Assembly (NCBI RefSeq): GCF_024054195.1 | Contig: NZ_JAMXLB010000001.1 | Span: 3,364,737 to 3,428,736 of the forward strand | Origin: Flavobacterium sp. NRK F7 | GTDB lineage: Bacteria > Bacteroidota > Bacteroidia > Flavobacteriales > Flavobacteriaceae | Direction: 5' to 3' | Length of the DNA stretch: 64,000 nt | Shown: positions 25,808 through 34,985 of the stretch, in pieces | Layout of the letters: each line of letters begins with the position of its first letter | Position numbering within the stretch: position 1 is the stretch's first letter | Position numbers and translations under genes: made by a program | Notes under the pieces: generated by a model | The model's database searches: none | The model's input: the letters and a program-made list of their open reading frames with translations, nothing else | What the model was told of the DNA's origin: nothing

Positions 25808-26701
25808 TTAATTTTTATTACGATATTTTATATATAGATTTAAAAGTATTCCAAAAGGAATTGCAAAAAAAGTATTTATAAAATAAGGATTATTTTTAAA
25901 AAAATTATACTGCTTTAAAAAGAGGTTACATGAAACATAATGAATGGCAGCTTTCCATCGTATTTTAAAATAATTTGAAAACTGCATTTCTATTAGTCTT
26001 GCATAGCGAAATCCTTTAGGATGTCGAACATATTGTTTAAAAATATTAAGTGAGGAACCATCTTCTAAATATTCTACTATACAAAGAACTTCATTTAAAC
26101 AGAGTAATTCATAATCTTTATCTATTTGAAGATACAAACTTCCAAGGGGCACAAAACTTTCCCCTTCAAAAATAGGATATTTTGGATATTTTTTGACTAT
26201 TTCAGTTCGATAAACTAATTTTTTATCTCCATTAATTTTATATTTATAATATAAATCTTCTAATGTAGCACTCTTTCTATTTTTAGGCATTTCTTTACCT
26301 AATACTTTACCGTCTTTAGTTGCATCTAAACCTACAATTCCTGCATACTTATTACTTCCATACTTTTCCCAAAATAGGATTATTTTTTCAATACAATTAT
26401 CTGTTAAATAATCATCTGAATCAATACACACATTAAGTTCCGTTTGAATGGTCTCATAAGCCGTATTATATGCCCCGTGCATCCCTTGATTCAATTGAAA
26501 AACATATTGAATAGTAATTTTATTTTCATTTATCCAAGAGGCAACAAGCTCTTTTGTGCCATCAGACGAACCATCATCGATAATTAACCAAATAAAGTCC
26601 TTACAAGTTTGTCTAAGCAGACTTTCATAAACTTGACTCAGACAATAGGCTCTATTATAGCTCGGCGTAAATACGGTTATTTTTGGAATAATCTGGTTCA
26701 T
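25808..26701 (-). CDS. GT2-type glycosyltransferase
   Basis: GT-A fold family 2 glycosyltransferase of 297 residues. The N-terminal half shows ITVFTPSYNRAYCLSQVYESL, DDGSSDGTKELV and the DxD-like NVCIDSDDYLTD, the nucleotide-sugar and metal-binding site. The second half holds an acceptor region ending in hydrophobic and aromatic residues without a clear transmembrane helix. It lies 4 bases after the EpsG-like polymerase gene and 17 bases before the second amidotransferase. Donor unknown. Confidence 0.88.
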   Translation of the reverse strand: MNQIIPKITVFTPSYNRAYCLSQVYESLLRQTCKDFIWLIIDDGSSDGTKELVASWINENKITIQYVFQLNQGMHGAYNTAYETIQTELNVCIDSDDYLTDNCIEKIILFWEKYGSNKYAGIVGLDATKDGKVLGKEMPKNRKSATLEDLYYKYKINGDKKLVYRTEIVKKYPKYPIFEGESFVPLGSLYLQIDKDYELLCLNEVLCIVEYLEDGSSLNIFKQYVRHPKGFRYARLIEMQFSNYFKIRWKAAIHYVSCNLFLKQYNFFKNNPYFINTFFAIPFGILLNLYIKYRNKN

Positions 26702-26705
26702 AAAA

Positions 26706-27788
26706 TTAAGCTAAAACGACATTTAGTAAAAAAGTAAACATAAAATAAAAAAGTAAAACGATAGCTGCTTTTCTTGTCTGATTGAATAGCATTTGTTTTT
26801 TTAAAAAGGGATAAATAATAATTACACCCATCATAAACCAAGACAAATAAGCAAATCTATTACTAAAGTTTGCACGAATTACTAATATCCAAAAAGCATT
26901 TGACAAAAGATATACATTAAATAATCGATGATATAATTTATCATCAAAATTCTTTTTTACAATAAAATACCATCCTGCATATACAGCTGATGCACTATAT
27001 AATAAAAAATCCCATCTAAAACCACTATAAGCAAATTCATCCCCATTGACATTCCCATCAGTTAAGTAACTAATTCTCTCATCTCCAAAACCTAGAGAAG
27101 CAAATAAAATCTCAAAAGAACCTCCAGCAATTAAAGAGAGTGGAATACAGAGAAACCAAACCCGAAGATAACTTACTCTAGTATTATATATAAATGTTAA
27201 AATATAAGCTAACACTGGTAAAAGCATCGATTTGTGAAAAAAAACGGCCAATATAGCAATCGAAATAGCCCAAATTTTATTATTATCAAAGGTAAATGCA
27301 TATAATAAAATGGCAGCACCTAATCCATTTCTTATTCCATTAGTTCCATAGGCCCAAAATGAAAATGAACTCACTAAAACAATAAAACCGAAATACCAAT
27401 ATTCCTGAAACAATTTTTTAGCCACTAAATAATGCAAAAAAACGTAAATAAAGGAACATATTAAAAAGAAGAAAACCTCATTTAAATACAGTGCCGAATA
27501 TTTCATAAGTAACATAAAACCATATTCATTTTCATAAAACGTACTTATGGAGCCGTCTGCAAACTTATTAAACACTTTTAAATAAGCACCTGTATCACCC
27601 ATGTAGCCTTTATCCAAGGGTCTTAGCCCAATGTAAAGCAAAATAATTATCACAATAAAAACTCCAGTTTTTGAAGAATATTGGAGTTGAACTTTAGAAA
27701 AATTCTTAGCAAATAATAGTATTACTAAAATAAAATTAAAGTAATAAAATAAGGGTGTATAAAGTTCTATTGGAATAAAATCTATCAA
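26706..27788 (-). CDS. EpsG-family polysaccharide polymerase (Wzy-like)
   Basis: Polytopic inner-membrane protein of 360 residues with about ten hydrophobic segments and the EpsG-type N-terminus MIDFIPIELYTPLFYYFN. A GLRPLDKGYMGDTGAYLKVF segment near residue 55 and SFWAYGTNGIRNGLGAAI near residue 150 are characteristic of the EpsG group. It should join repeat units on the periplasmic side of the membrane. The start codon is TTG at 27788; no ATG is available before the first membrane helix, and MI(D/E)xIPxE is the usual family start. A TATATTTG promoter element and a small inverted repeat lie just upstream. Confidence 0.8.
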   Translation of the reverse strand: MIDFIPIELYTPLFYYFNFILVILLFAKNFSKVQLQYSSKTGVFIVIIILLYIGLRPLDKGYMGDTGAYLKVFNKFADGSISTFYENEYGFMLLMKYSALYLNEVFFFLICSFIYVFLHYLVAKKLFQEYWYFGFIVLVSSFSFWAYGTNGIRNGLGAAILLYAFTFDNNKIWAISIAILAVFFHKSMLLPVLAYILTFIYNTRVSYLRVWFLCIPLSLIAGGSFEILFASLGFGDERISYLTDGNVNGDEFAYSGFRWDFLLYSASAVYAGWYFIVKKNFDDKLYHRLFNVYLLSNAFWILVIRANFSNRFAYLSWFMMGVIIIYPFLKKQMLFNQTRKAAIVLLFYFMFTFLLNVVLA

Positions 27789-27791
27789 GCA

Positions 27792-27806
27792 AACTAAAAT
27801 TTAGTT
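27792..27806. repeat. Short inverted repeat before the TTG-start polymerase gene
   Basis: AACTAAA and TTTAGTT form a 7-base inverted repeat around one base, between the -7 element and the TTG start codon. It may be chance or a small operator. Confidence 0.3.
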
Positions 27807-27813
27807 ATTTCAG

Positions 27814-27821
27814 CAAATATA
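27814..27821 (-). promoter_or_regulatory. -7 element upstream of the EpsG-like gene
   Basis: The complement reads TATATTTG, an exact TAnnTTTG match, in the 91-base gap between 27788 and 27880, the longest gap in the polysaccharide locus. A -33 box is not evident. It suggests an internal promoter for the downstream half of the locus. Confidence 0.45.
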
Positions 27822-27879
27822 ATTTTTAAAATAGGATTAAAAAAGAGAATAGTTACAAACTTATCTTTATGAAAAATTA

Positions 27880-28998
27880 TCATTTACTCATAAAATGGAA
27901 CAAATCAATCCAGCGTTGCATGACATTTGCAACTCCAAAAACGACCACATTTTCTTTAGCTTGATGTCCCATTTTACAACGTAAATCCAAATCTGAAATT
28001 ATATTTATACAGCTTTCAGCTAGTCGCGTCACATTTTGATCCTCCACAAGAAAACCATCTTTTTTATTAGTAATAATATTTCTGGGACCATAAGGACAAT
28101 CAAAAGAAAGCAGTGGTAATCCTAACGACATAGCCTCTAATAAAATCATAGGAAAGCATTCTGTTTTAGATGTCATTAAATAAAAAGAATAATCCAGCAT
28201 TCTTTCATGCAAATCTGAAACCGCATCGTGAATAAACACGTTATGTTGTAAATTATTTTTCCGAATTAGCATTTGAAGTCCTTCAATATAGTCTGTTTCT
28301 CCTTGACCAAAAATATCTAATTTCCATTCTGGACATTCAGAAACAACAATTTTCCAAACTGCTATAGCTTTTTCAAAACCTTTTACAGGAGCAATTCTTC
28401 CCGCTGCAATTGCTTTCAAATTTACTAAATCAGCTGTTTTTTGATTAGTAGTGTTAATTGGATTAGGTATAACAATAAGGTTATTACTATTGTAAAATTG
28501 CTCTTCATCTTTATTCAACAGTACTAAAACATCATATTTAGATTCAATAAAATCATTAATTATAAAAGGTAGTTTTCGCATTCCCTTTTTTTTCTTTCGC
28601 TCTATTGAAGAATAAAATCGAGAAGCATGAAACTCTTTTATTTTGTTTATTTTTCGATAAAAAAAAGGAGTCCAATAATAATCAAATGCAAGATTACATA
28701 CAATGATAAAATCGGGGTTTATTTTTTTAATTGCCTTACTCCATTTTAAAAAATGCTGTGGTATTTTTTTTAAATTAAAACGACTGAAATAACTTTTTGT
28801 CCTTATATAGTTAATTTCTAAATCAATAAATTTCACTTTTTCAGAAAATGAATAGCAAGGTTTATTTCCCTTTTGTTCCGTTGTTATAACATATACTTCA
28901 TAACCTAAAACATCAGCAAAATAATTAGCCTTGGTAGCCATTACTTTTTCAATACCTCCATGTAAATAAACCTGATCTGTTGTAAAAACTATTTTCAT
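27880..28998 (-). CDS. GT4-type glycosyltransferase
   Basis: GT-B glycosyltransferase of 372 residues. The N-terminus has VYLHGGIEKVMATKANYFADVLGYEV, a glycine loop shared with its neighbour at 28995-30074. The donor domain has AAGRIAPVKGFEKAI and TSKTECFPMILLEAMSLGLPLLSFDCPYGPRNII, the GT4 signature. The two adjacent genes are similar over their whole length and probably arose by duplication. A 4-base overlap couples them. Donor unknown. Confidence 0.87.
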   Translation of the reverse strand: MKIVFTTDQVYLHGGIEKVMATKANYFADVLGYEVYVITTEQKGNKPCYSFSEKVKFIDLEINYIRTKSYFSRFNLKKIPQHFLKWSKAIKKINPDFIIVCNLAFDYYWTPFFYRKINKIKEFHASRFYSSIERKKKKGMRKLPFIINDFIESKYDVLVLLNKDEEQFYNSNNLIVIPNPINTTNQKTADLVNLKAIAAGRIAPVKGFEKAIAVWKIVVSECPEWKLDIFGQGETDYIEGLQMLIRKNNLQHNVFIHDAVSDLHERMLDYSFYLMTSKTECFPMILLEAMSLGLPLLSFDCPYGPRNIITNKKDGFLVEDQNVTRLAESCINIISDLDLRCKMGHQAKENVVVFGVANVMQRWIDLFHFMSK

Positions 28999-30074
28999 GG
29001 GATTAAGTCCTTAAAAAGTTGATCCCATTTCAACATAATCTGATCTGGCAAATACCGCTTTACATTTATTTTAGCTTGTGCTCCCATTTGCTTCAACTTT
29101 TCTTCATTTTGGATTAAAAAAATTATTTTTTCTGTCATTTCCGATACATTTTCGGGGCTCACTAAAATACCATCTTCATTTGTTTTTATAATATCTCTTG
29201 GTCCACTAGGGCAGTCAAAAGCAACACAGGGTAGGCCACAAGACATCGCTTCAATTAATACCATTCCAAAACCTTCTGTTCTAGAAGGTAATATTAATAA
29301 GGAAGCGTTTAAATATACCTCTTGTATGTTTGAAATAGGATCATAAAAAGAAACAGAGGTATCTATATTTAGCTCTTTTGCTAATTGTATAAATGTCTTA
29401 TTAGAATCAATTTTACCATAAATACTTAAATTCCATTCTGGAAATTTTAAAACTATATTTTTCCAAACTTGTAAAAGTAAGTCATATCCTTTATTGTAAG
29501 AGTGTGTACCAACCACTACCATTTTCTTATGTGTAAGTGAGCTAGACTCTTGGGGATAAAAACTTAAAGGATTAGGAATGATTTGAGAGTTTTTAAGCGA
29601 CCATTCTTTTTCATTTGAAGAAGTTAGCACTACGAATTTAGAAAAGGTACTACCTAAAAAACGCATGAATGATTGTTTTAATTTTCCAAATTTTCTTGAG
29701 GAAGTATTGTGTAAAATAGAAGCATGTCTTTCATAAATAATTGGATATTTTTTTGACAGCAATATAGGTATAAAAAAACCTTTTAACCCATCATCGCAAA
29801 CACAAATCACATGGGGTTGCACCTTTTTGACAACCTCTTTAATCCCTTTTGTATAACTATTGTAGAAAGAAAATACTGAACCAATTGCTTTTATATCATG
29901 AATTTTAATTTTATCACTAAAATTATAAAAAAAAGAATCTTGATTATTATTCAAGACTACTATATGTACATCATAATTTAATTTTTCAGCTAAATAACTA
30001 GCTTTAACAGACAAAACCCTTTCAAGTCCTCCAGCTCCCTTAATTCCATTTGTGATGTATAAAAGTTTTCTCAT
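28995..30074 (-). CDS. GT4-type glycosyltransferase
   Basis: GT-B glycosyltransferase of 359 residues, a paralogue of the following gene. It shares GIKGAGGLERVLSVKASYLAEKLNYDV at the N-terminus and LPSRTEGFGMVLIEAMSCGLPCVAFDCPSGPRDII in the donor domain. The FDCP-GPR(D/N)II stretch is the same in both. It begins 4 bases after the pyruvyltransferase gene and overlaps the next gene by 4 bases. The substrate cannot be assigned from sequence. Confidence 0.87.
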   Translation of the reverse strand: MRKLLYITNGIKGAGGLERVLSVKASYLAEKLNYDVHIVVLNNNQDSFFYNFSDKIKIHDIKAIGSVFSFYNSYTKGIKEVVKKVQPHVICVCDDGLKGFFIPILLSKKYPIIYERHASILHNTSSRKFGKLKQSFMRFLGSTFSKFVVLTSSNEKEWSLKNSQIIPNPLSFYPQESSSLTHKKMVVVGTHSYNKGYDLLLQVWKNIVLKFPEWNLSIYGKIDSNKTFIQLAKELNIDTSVSFYDPISNIQEVYLNASLLILPSRTEGFGMVLIEAMSCGLPCVAFDCPSGPRDIIKTNEDGILVSPENVSEMTEKIIFLIQNEEKLKQMGAQAKINVKRYLPDQIMLKWDQLFKDLIP

Positions 30075-30078
30075 AAAA

Positions 30079-31185
30079 TTAAGTTGTCATTGCTTTGATT
30101 AAAAAATCTTTAGATTTTTTAACAGCCTCATTTCTTAAACGATTAATTTCATGAAATTCTATGGGTTTAAATTGATTACAATCAAAATCATTTGAAACTA
30201 ACAAATGTGATAAATTAAATAAGTCTAATAAATCTCTCATTCTAGTATTGATAGCATCTGTTCTATTAACAACAATAAATTGCTTATTAAAAATCAATGA
30301 AAATGCGACCGAATGAAATGAATTAGTTATTACAAATTTAGCATTGTACATTAATGATAAAAATGTTTTAGGGTCATGTAAATAAAAGTTTTTATCAGCA
30401 TAATTTATATTTTCATTGATTGCATATATCTTACATCGTAATTTTAGAGCCATTTCTTTAGCTATTTTTTGAATTAATGCATTATTATCAAAATCATAAA
30501 CAAAGACATAGGAATCTTCTTTTACACTAACAAATTCTTTAATCCAATGAGAATCTTCCAGTAGAAAAACGGGATCTAATACTTGTGTCACTTCATGAAT
30601 TCCTAAATCTTGTAAAATTCTTTTCCCAGAAGTTTCTCTTACAGAAATATGATTTAAACGACTTACTTTTTCTTTTACAAAAGCTTTTAGTTCAGTGGAA
30701 ATGGAGTCTGTAGCAAAACTAGCTGCGTAAGAAATTTTAATTTTGGAATCTGAAACAAAATCTAAATAAAAAGCAGGGTCTTTTCCATTTTGAAAAAAAG
30801 AATTCCAAATTTGATCACTACCACAAATATAAATATCAGCTAATGGTGGATTTGCTTTTAACTGTTGATTATCTTTATAAAGAGTTTTTCCAACATTCAG
30901 ATGCTTTTTTGAAAAAATATCAAATCTTCTTTTCTTTTGTAACTTATAAATTCGAGCTGGTAATTTTAAAAACAAATAAATTATTTTTAAAAAAATATTC
31001 TTATTAAACTTAGGATTTGAAACAACCCATAATTTAAAATGCCCACTTAAATAATCAGGCTTATAGTGGATAGCCTCTGCATCATACCCTAAAGATTCTA
31101 AATAATTTAGCAAAGCATATTCTTGTAAAACAGCTCCATAATTATAAACCTCATGACAAGTAATTGTTTTTACCTTTAAAGACAT
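30079..31185 (-). CDS. Polysaccharide pyruvyl transferase family protein
   Basis: Member of the CsaB/WcaK-like pyruvyl transferase family, 368 residues. It has TITCHEVYNYGAVLQEYALLNYLESLGY at the N-terminus, ADIYICGSDQIWN near residue 120 and VITNSFHSVAFSLIFNKQFIVV near residue 290, all family signatures. These enzymes add a pyruvate ketal from PEP to a sugar, giving an acidic residue. The gene is placed next to a nitroreductase-like gene, a pairing seen in other polysaccharide loci. Target sugar unknown. Confidence 0.85.
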   Translation of the reverse strand: MSLKVKTITCHEVYNYGAVLQEYALLNYLESLGYDAEAIHYKPDYLSGHFKLWVVSNPKFNKNIFLKIIYLFLKLPARIYKLQKKRRFDIFSKKHLNVGKTLYKDNQQLKANPPLADIYICGSDQIWNSFFQNGKDPAFYLDFVSDSKIKISYAASFATDSISTELKAFVKEKVSRLNHISVRETSGKRILQDLGIHEVTQVLDPVFLLEDSHWIKEFVSVKEDSYVFVYDFDNNALIQKIAKEMALKLRCKIYAINENINYADKNFYLHDPKTFLSLMYNAKFVITNSFHSVAFSLIFNKQFIVVNRTDAINTRMRDLLDLFNLSHLLVSNDFDCNQFKPIEFHEINRLRNEAVKKSKDFLIKAMTT

Positions 31186-31194
31186 AAATACTTA

Positions 31195-32190
31195 TTAATG
31201 ATTGATTAATATTTGATTTAAATCCCTTCTTTTTGAGATAGCGACTTTAAAAACTTCTTTGATACTTCCTATTGCAATCATCATAATAACGCGTTCACTT
31301 TCTTCAATTTTTGCAGTTCTCTTGAGTTTTTTTTCATCCACAAAAGGCATACATGTATTTAATGGACATGTTCCAATTCCATAAAAATGCAAAGCATTGA
31401 TAACATTCATAGCAAATAATCCTCCATCTACAAATACCTGATTTGTTTCTAATTTCGTAAACATTCTAATATCTGTAGTAACGACAATAACACCCTGTAT
31501 TACTTCTTTAAAACCACCATGTCCATTTTGAAAAGCCAAAACTTTTAATACATCTTTTTTTTTCGTAAACAAATGAGCTTTCCATGATTGTCTATTACAA
31601 ACAGACGGAGTAAATCTAGCTAAATCGATAGCCTTTTCTACTTTTTCAACATCTAATTCAGAAATATCAAAATCTCTAATACTGGATCTTGCCTTTATAA
31701 AATTTTCAAAGTCAAAATTTGTAGCGTTTGCAATTTCTTCTTTGGTAATTGTCTTTGTACCACCTATTTTTTCTTCTGAAAATTCGGTCGAAATAAATAT
31801 TGCTATCGTTCTAAAATAATCTGTGTCTAAATTTACGCCACTTCTTTTATTAAACTCATAATATTCTGACAAACAATTTTTTATAGCTAAAATCAAAGAT
31901 TCATTCCCATATTCTTCTATAAACAAAGTTGCATCCTGAATTAATTTTATTATTTTTTGTTGACCAAATTCTGTACGAGTATGTGGTAAGGCTAAACCCT
32001 TTTCTACAATGTGATAATTTTTTGTCAGAGAAGCAACTTTATTTTGTTTCGAATTGGTCTTACTTAGTTTGAACGAATATTTAAAAAAAAGAGAAAGATC
32101 ATACATTTTATTTAAATACTCACCAAAAGATGTTTGCCAAAATAAAAAAGCATAAACTTTATTTTTAAATCTTTCTTTAAAATTATTCAT
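31195..32190 (-). CDS. Nitroreductase-family protein with N-terminal extension
   Basis: A 331-residue protein whose second half (about residues 165-331) is a nitroreductase-type flavin fold: ARSSIRDFD, SVCNRQSW (the FMN-contact serine/asparagine region) and HFYGIGTCPLNT. The first 160 residues are an extension with a conserved-looking KNYHIVEKGLALPHTRTEFG stretch, reported in polysaccharide-locus nitroreductases but without known function. FMN-dependent redox chemistry on a sugar or lipid carrier is possible but not shown. It overlaps the Wzx gene's end by 8 bases and precedes the pyruvyltransferase by 9. Confidence 0.75.
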   Translation of the reverse strand: MNNFKERFKNKVYAFLFWQTSFGEYLNKMYDLSLFFKYSFKLSKTNSKQNKVASLTKNYHIVEKGLALPHTRTEFGQQKIIKLIQDATLFIEEYGNESLILAIKNCLSEYYEFNKRSGVNLDTDYFRTIAIFISTEFSEEKIGGTKTITKEEIANATNFDFENFIKARSSIRDFDISELDVEKVEKAIDLARFTPSVCNRQSWKAHLFTKKKDVLKVLAFQNGHGGFKEVIQGVIVVTTDIRMFTKLETNQVFVDGGLFAMNVINALHFYGIGTCPLNTCMPFVDEKKLKRTAKIEESERVIMMIAIGSIKEVFKVAISKRRDLNQILINH

Positions 32191-33694
32191 TTTTATTTAT
32201 TTTAAACTTTTTGAATAAACCGTTCACTAAATTTAATTCATATTCATTAAAACTAAACTTATAAACCATTATTAAATAGACAATTACATAAAATAAAATT
32301 TTAATTCCTAAGATAATCCAATTTATTCCATTAATGATATTAAGAAAGCTAGTTATAAGTAGAATTAAAGGAAACACATAAATCATTCTCTTAAATAGTT
32401 CTATAAAAAATCTTTTTATATCTAATCGAATTACTTTTATATAATAATAATTAAGAATAATTTGACTCATAATCCAACAAAAACAAATTCCGAAAATCAT
32501 TCCAATTGTTGGATTAAATCTTGTCAAAAATATTCCTAACAAGACACCTAAAGAAAGAAAAATTAAATTTAATATTGCTTTAAAAGAATACTTCCCTTTG
32601 GCTTCCAAAATGGAGTTCCCAAAAATTTGTATCAAGGGAATTGTATAACCTATCATAATTATGATTGCTATTAACCATGAATCAAAATAAGTTTCACCAA
32701 CCCATAATTCAATAAAATTTTTTCCGAAAAGCAAAAAACCTCCAAAAATAAGAAATAGAATGTACATACATAGTCTTCCAACCAAAATCATAGTATCTGT
32801 AAGTTCTTTCTCAGAATTATTATTTGCAATCATTTTAACGGCTTTTGGAATAAAAAGTCCAGAAATAGCAGATGAAAAAGTAGCATAATAAGACCCCAAC
32901 AAAACACCTACACTATATATCGCAATAAACTTTGTTCCAGATATTGCGCCTAAAACAATTTGTCCAGATTGCCATTGAAATTGACTTGCTATAGCATAAA
33001 CAAAAATCCATATGGAGTATGAAAAAATATTCTTTATAGCATAACCACTTAATTCATGTAATTTAATTTTAACTTTTAAAAATTTAAAAACATAGAAAGC
33101 ACTTATGGTAATAAAAACACAATTAAGTATCGTATCTAAAATTACTAATCCTAGTGAATCAGCATTTAACATTAAAATTGTAAAAATCAAAAGAGCTCTA
33201 ACTAAGTATTTTATTAAAGTTAGTGCTCTTGGAAAAACAAACTTTTCATAGGCAGAACAAATTGCATTAAACGTTCCTCCAGGTAAAGTAATAGTCAAAT
33301 TAAAAATTAATATAGCAAATAATTTTTTTGCTTTTGCTAATTCAATAGTCGATAATTTATTAAAAAAAGAGTGAATATTATAATAAAAGCCAATGCCTAC
33401 TAATAAAATAATTAATGATATAAAAGCATAAATTAACATTGTAGTAGCTAAAAAATTCTCTTCTTTTTTTAAATCATTTTGAGCTCTATATTTAGCTACA
33501 AATCTTACTATAGTGTTATTTAAACCAAAATCTAATATACTAATATAAGCAATCAATGAGCCAACTAAAGTATACAATCCATATTCAGAATTCCCTAACT
33601 TCCTAATAATAAAAGGTGTTAATACTAAACCTAGGGCATTTGTTAAAAATATTGTACCGTAAGATAAAATTGCACCCTTTTTTAATTGACTCAT
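32183..33694 (-). CDS. Oligosaccharide flippase Wzx (MOP/PST superfamily)
   Basis: Integral inner-membrane protein of 503 residues with about 12-14 hydrophobic segments. It starts LKKGAILSYGTIFLTNALGLVLTPFIIRKLGNSEYGLYTLV, the N-terminal signature of PST-type flippases. ISGLFIPKAVKMIA near residue 275 and SILEAKGKYSFKAI near 365 are also typical. It moves undecaprenyl-linked repeat units to the periplasm for the EpsG-like polymerase. It starts 10 bases after the UDP-sugar dehydrogenase gene and overlaps the nitroreductase gene by 8. Confidence 0.9.
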   Translation of the reverse strand: MSQLKKGAILSYGTIFLTNALGLVLTPFIIRKLGNSEYGLYTLVGSLIAYISILDFGLNNTIVRFVAKYRAQNDLKKEENFLATTMLIYAFISLIILLVGIGFYYNIHSFFNKLSTIELAKAKKLFAILIFNLTITLPGGTFNAICSAYEKFVFPRALTLIKYLVRALLIFTILMLNADSLGLVILDTILNCVFITISAFYVFKFLKVKIKLHELSGYAIKNIFSYSIWIFVYAIASQFQWQSGQIVLGAISGTKFIAIYSVGVLLGSYYATFSSAISGLFIPKAVKMIANNNSEKELTDTMILVGRLCMYILFLIFGGFLLFGKNFIELWVGETYFDSWLIAIIIMIGYTIPLIQIFGNSILEAKGKYSFKAILNLIFLSLGVLLGIFLTRFNPTIGMIFGICFCWIMSQIILNYYYIKVIRLDIKRFFIELFKRMIYVFPLILLITSFLNIINGINWIILGIKILFYVIVYLIMVYKFSFNEYELNLVNGLFKKFKINKNE

Positions 33695-33704
33695 TCTATT
33701 TTAG

Positions 33705-34982
33705 TTATAATCTACTGGTCGCTTTATTTCCAAGAATTCCTTTTACATCATAAACAATTCCATTTTCTTTTAAATGGGCTTCTAAATCAATCGTTAAAAA
33801 TTCTTTGTGAGAGACTCCTAAAACGATTGCATCATATTTTTCAGAAGACAATTTAGTAGTACTTTCTATTTTATACTCGTGTTCCACTTCAACGGGATTA
33901 GCCCAAGGATCATAAGTAGTAACATTAACACCATATTCTTGTAAAGAGGCAATTACATCTACTATCTTAGTATTCCTAACATCTGGACAATTTTCTTTAA
34001 AAGTAATTCCTAACATTAATACCGAAGCCTTATTAACACTTATTCCTTTCTTAATCATCAATTTCACTATTTGAGAAGCAACATACTCACCCATAGAATC
34101 ATTTAATCGTCTACCTGCTAGAATAATTTCGGGATGATATCCTTTTTCTTGTGCTTTTTGGGCAAGATAGTAAGGGTCTACACCTATGCAATGACCACCA
34201 ACTAAACCCGGTTTAAATGGCAAGAAATTCCATTTAGTACCTGCTGCTTCTAGTACAGCGTGAGTATCAATTTCAAGTAAATTGAAAATTTTAGCTAATT
34301 CATTAACAAAAGCAATATTGATATCTCTTTGAGAATTTTCAATCACTTTAGCAGCTTCAGCTACTTTAATTGTTGGCGCTAAATGAGTTCCAGCAAGAAT
34401 AACTTTTTTATATAATTCGTCTACTTTTTTACCAATATCAGGAGTTGAGCCAGAAGTAATTTTTAAAATTTTTTCAACCGTATGCTCTTTGTCTCCAGGA
34501 TTAATTCTTTCAGGGGAATATCCTGCGAAAAAATCTTTGTTAAATGTGAGACCAGAAACTCGTTCTAACACAGGAACGCATTCTTCTTCAGTAACTCCAG
34601 GATAAACAGTAGATTCATATATCACTATGTCTCCTTTTTTTAAAACTTTAGCAACAGTTTCACTAGCCTTATACAAAGGTGTTAAATCTGGTCTATTATG
34701 CTTATCTACAGGTGTAGGAACCGTGACTATAAAATAATTACACTCTTTTATATCTTCTAACTTATTTGAACAGAAAAGACCAATTTCACTAGTATTTTCT
34801 GATAATAGCACTTTTTTCAAAACGTCATTTTCAACTTCTAAAGTAGAGTCAATCCCTTTATTTAGTTCTTGTATTCTATTCTCGTTAATATCAAAACCAA
34901 TAACTGAAAATTGAGTGGCAAACAGTCTAGCTAGTGGTAAACCTACATATCCTAATCCTATAATAGCAATTTTATCTTCCAT
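33705..34982 (-). CDS. UDP-N-acetylhexosamine 6-dehydrogenase (WbpO/TviB type)
   Basis: NAD-dependent enzyme of 425 residues oxidising C6 of a UDP-N-acetylhexosamine to a uronate. The Rossmann loop is [15 protein letters not shown] at about residues 8-21, with [30 protein letters not shown] and the catalytic Cys in [13 protein letters not shown] near residue 264. These features mark the WbpO/TviB/WecC group rather than UDP-glucose dehydrogenases. With the WbpP/TviC-like epimerase at 36378-37355 it can give UDP-GalNAcA. It lies 3 bases after the UGDH gene. Confidence 0.88.
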   Translation of the reverse strand: MEDKIAIIGLGYVGLPLARLFATQFSVIGFDINENRIQELNKGIDSTLEVENDVLKKVLLSENTSEIGLFCSNKLEDIKECNYFIVTVPTPVDKHNRPDLTPLYKASETVAKVLKKGDIVIYESTVYPGVTEEECVPVLERVSGLTFNKDFFAGYSPERINPGDKEHTVEKILKITSGSTPDIGKKVDELYKKVILAGTHLAPTIKVAEAAKVIENSQRDINIAFVNELAKIFNLLEIDTHAVLEAAGTKWNFLPFKPGLVGGHCIGVDPYYLAQKAQEKGYHPEIILAGRRLNDSMGEYVASQIVKLMIKKGISVNKASVLMLGITFKENCPDVRNTKIVDVIASLQEYGVNVTTYDPWANPVEVEHEYKIESTTKLSSEKYDAIVLGVSHKEFLTIDLEAHLKENGIVYDVKGILGNKATSRL

Positions 34983-34985
34983 AAT

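Noticed and set aside
28000..30074. Recent tandem duplication or assembly artefact of the two GT4 genes
   Set aside because: The two proteins share motifs but differ throughout, so the duplication is old and not an assembly repeat.
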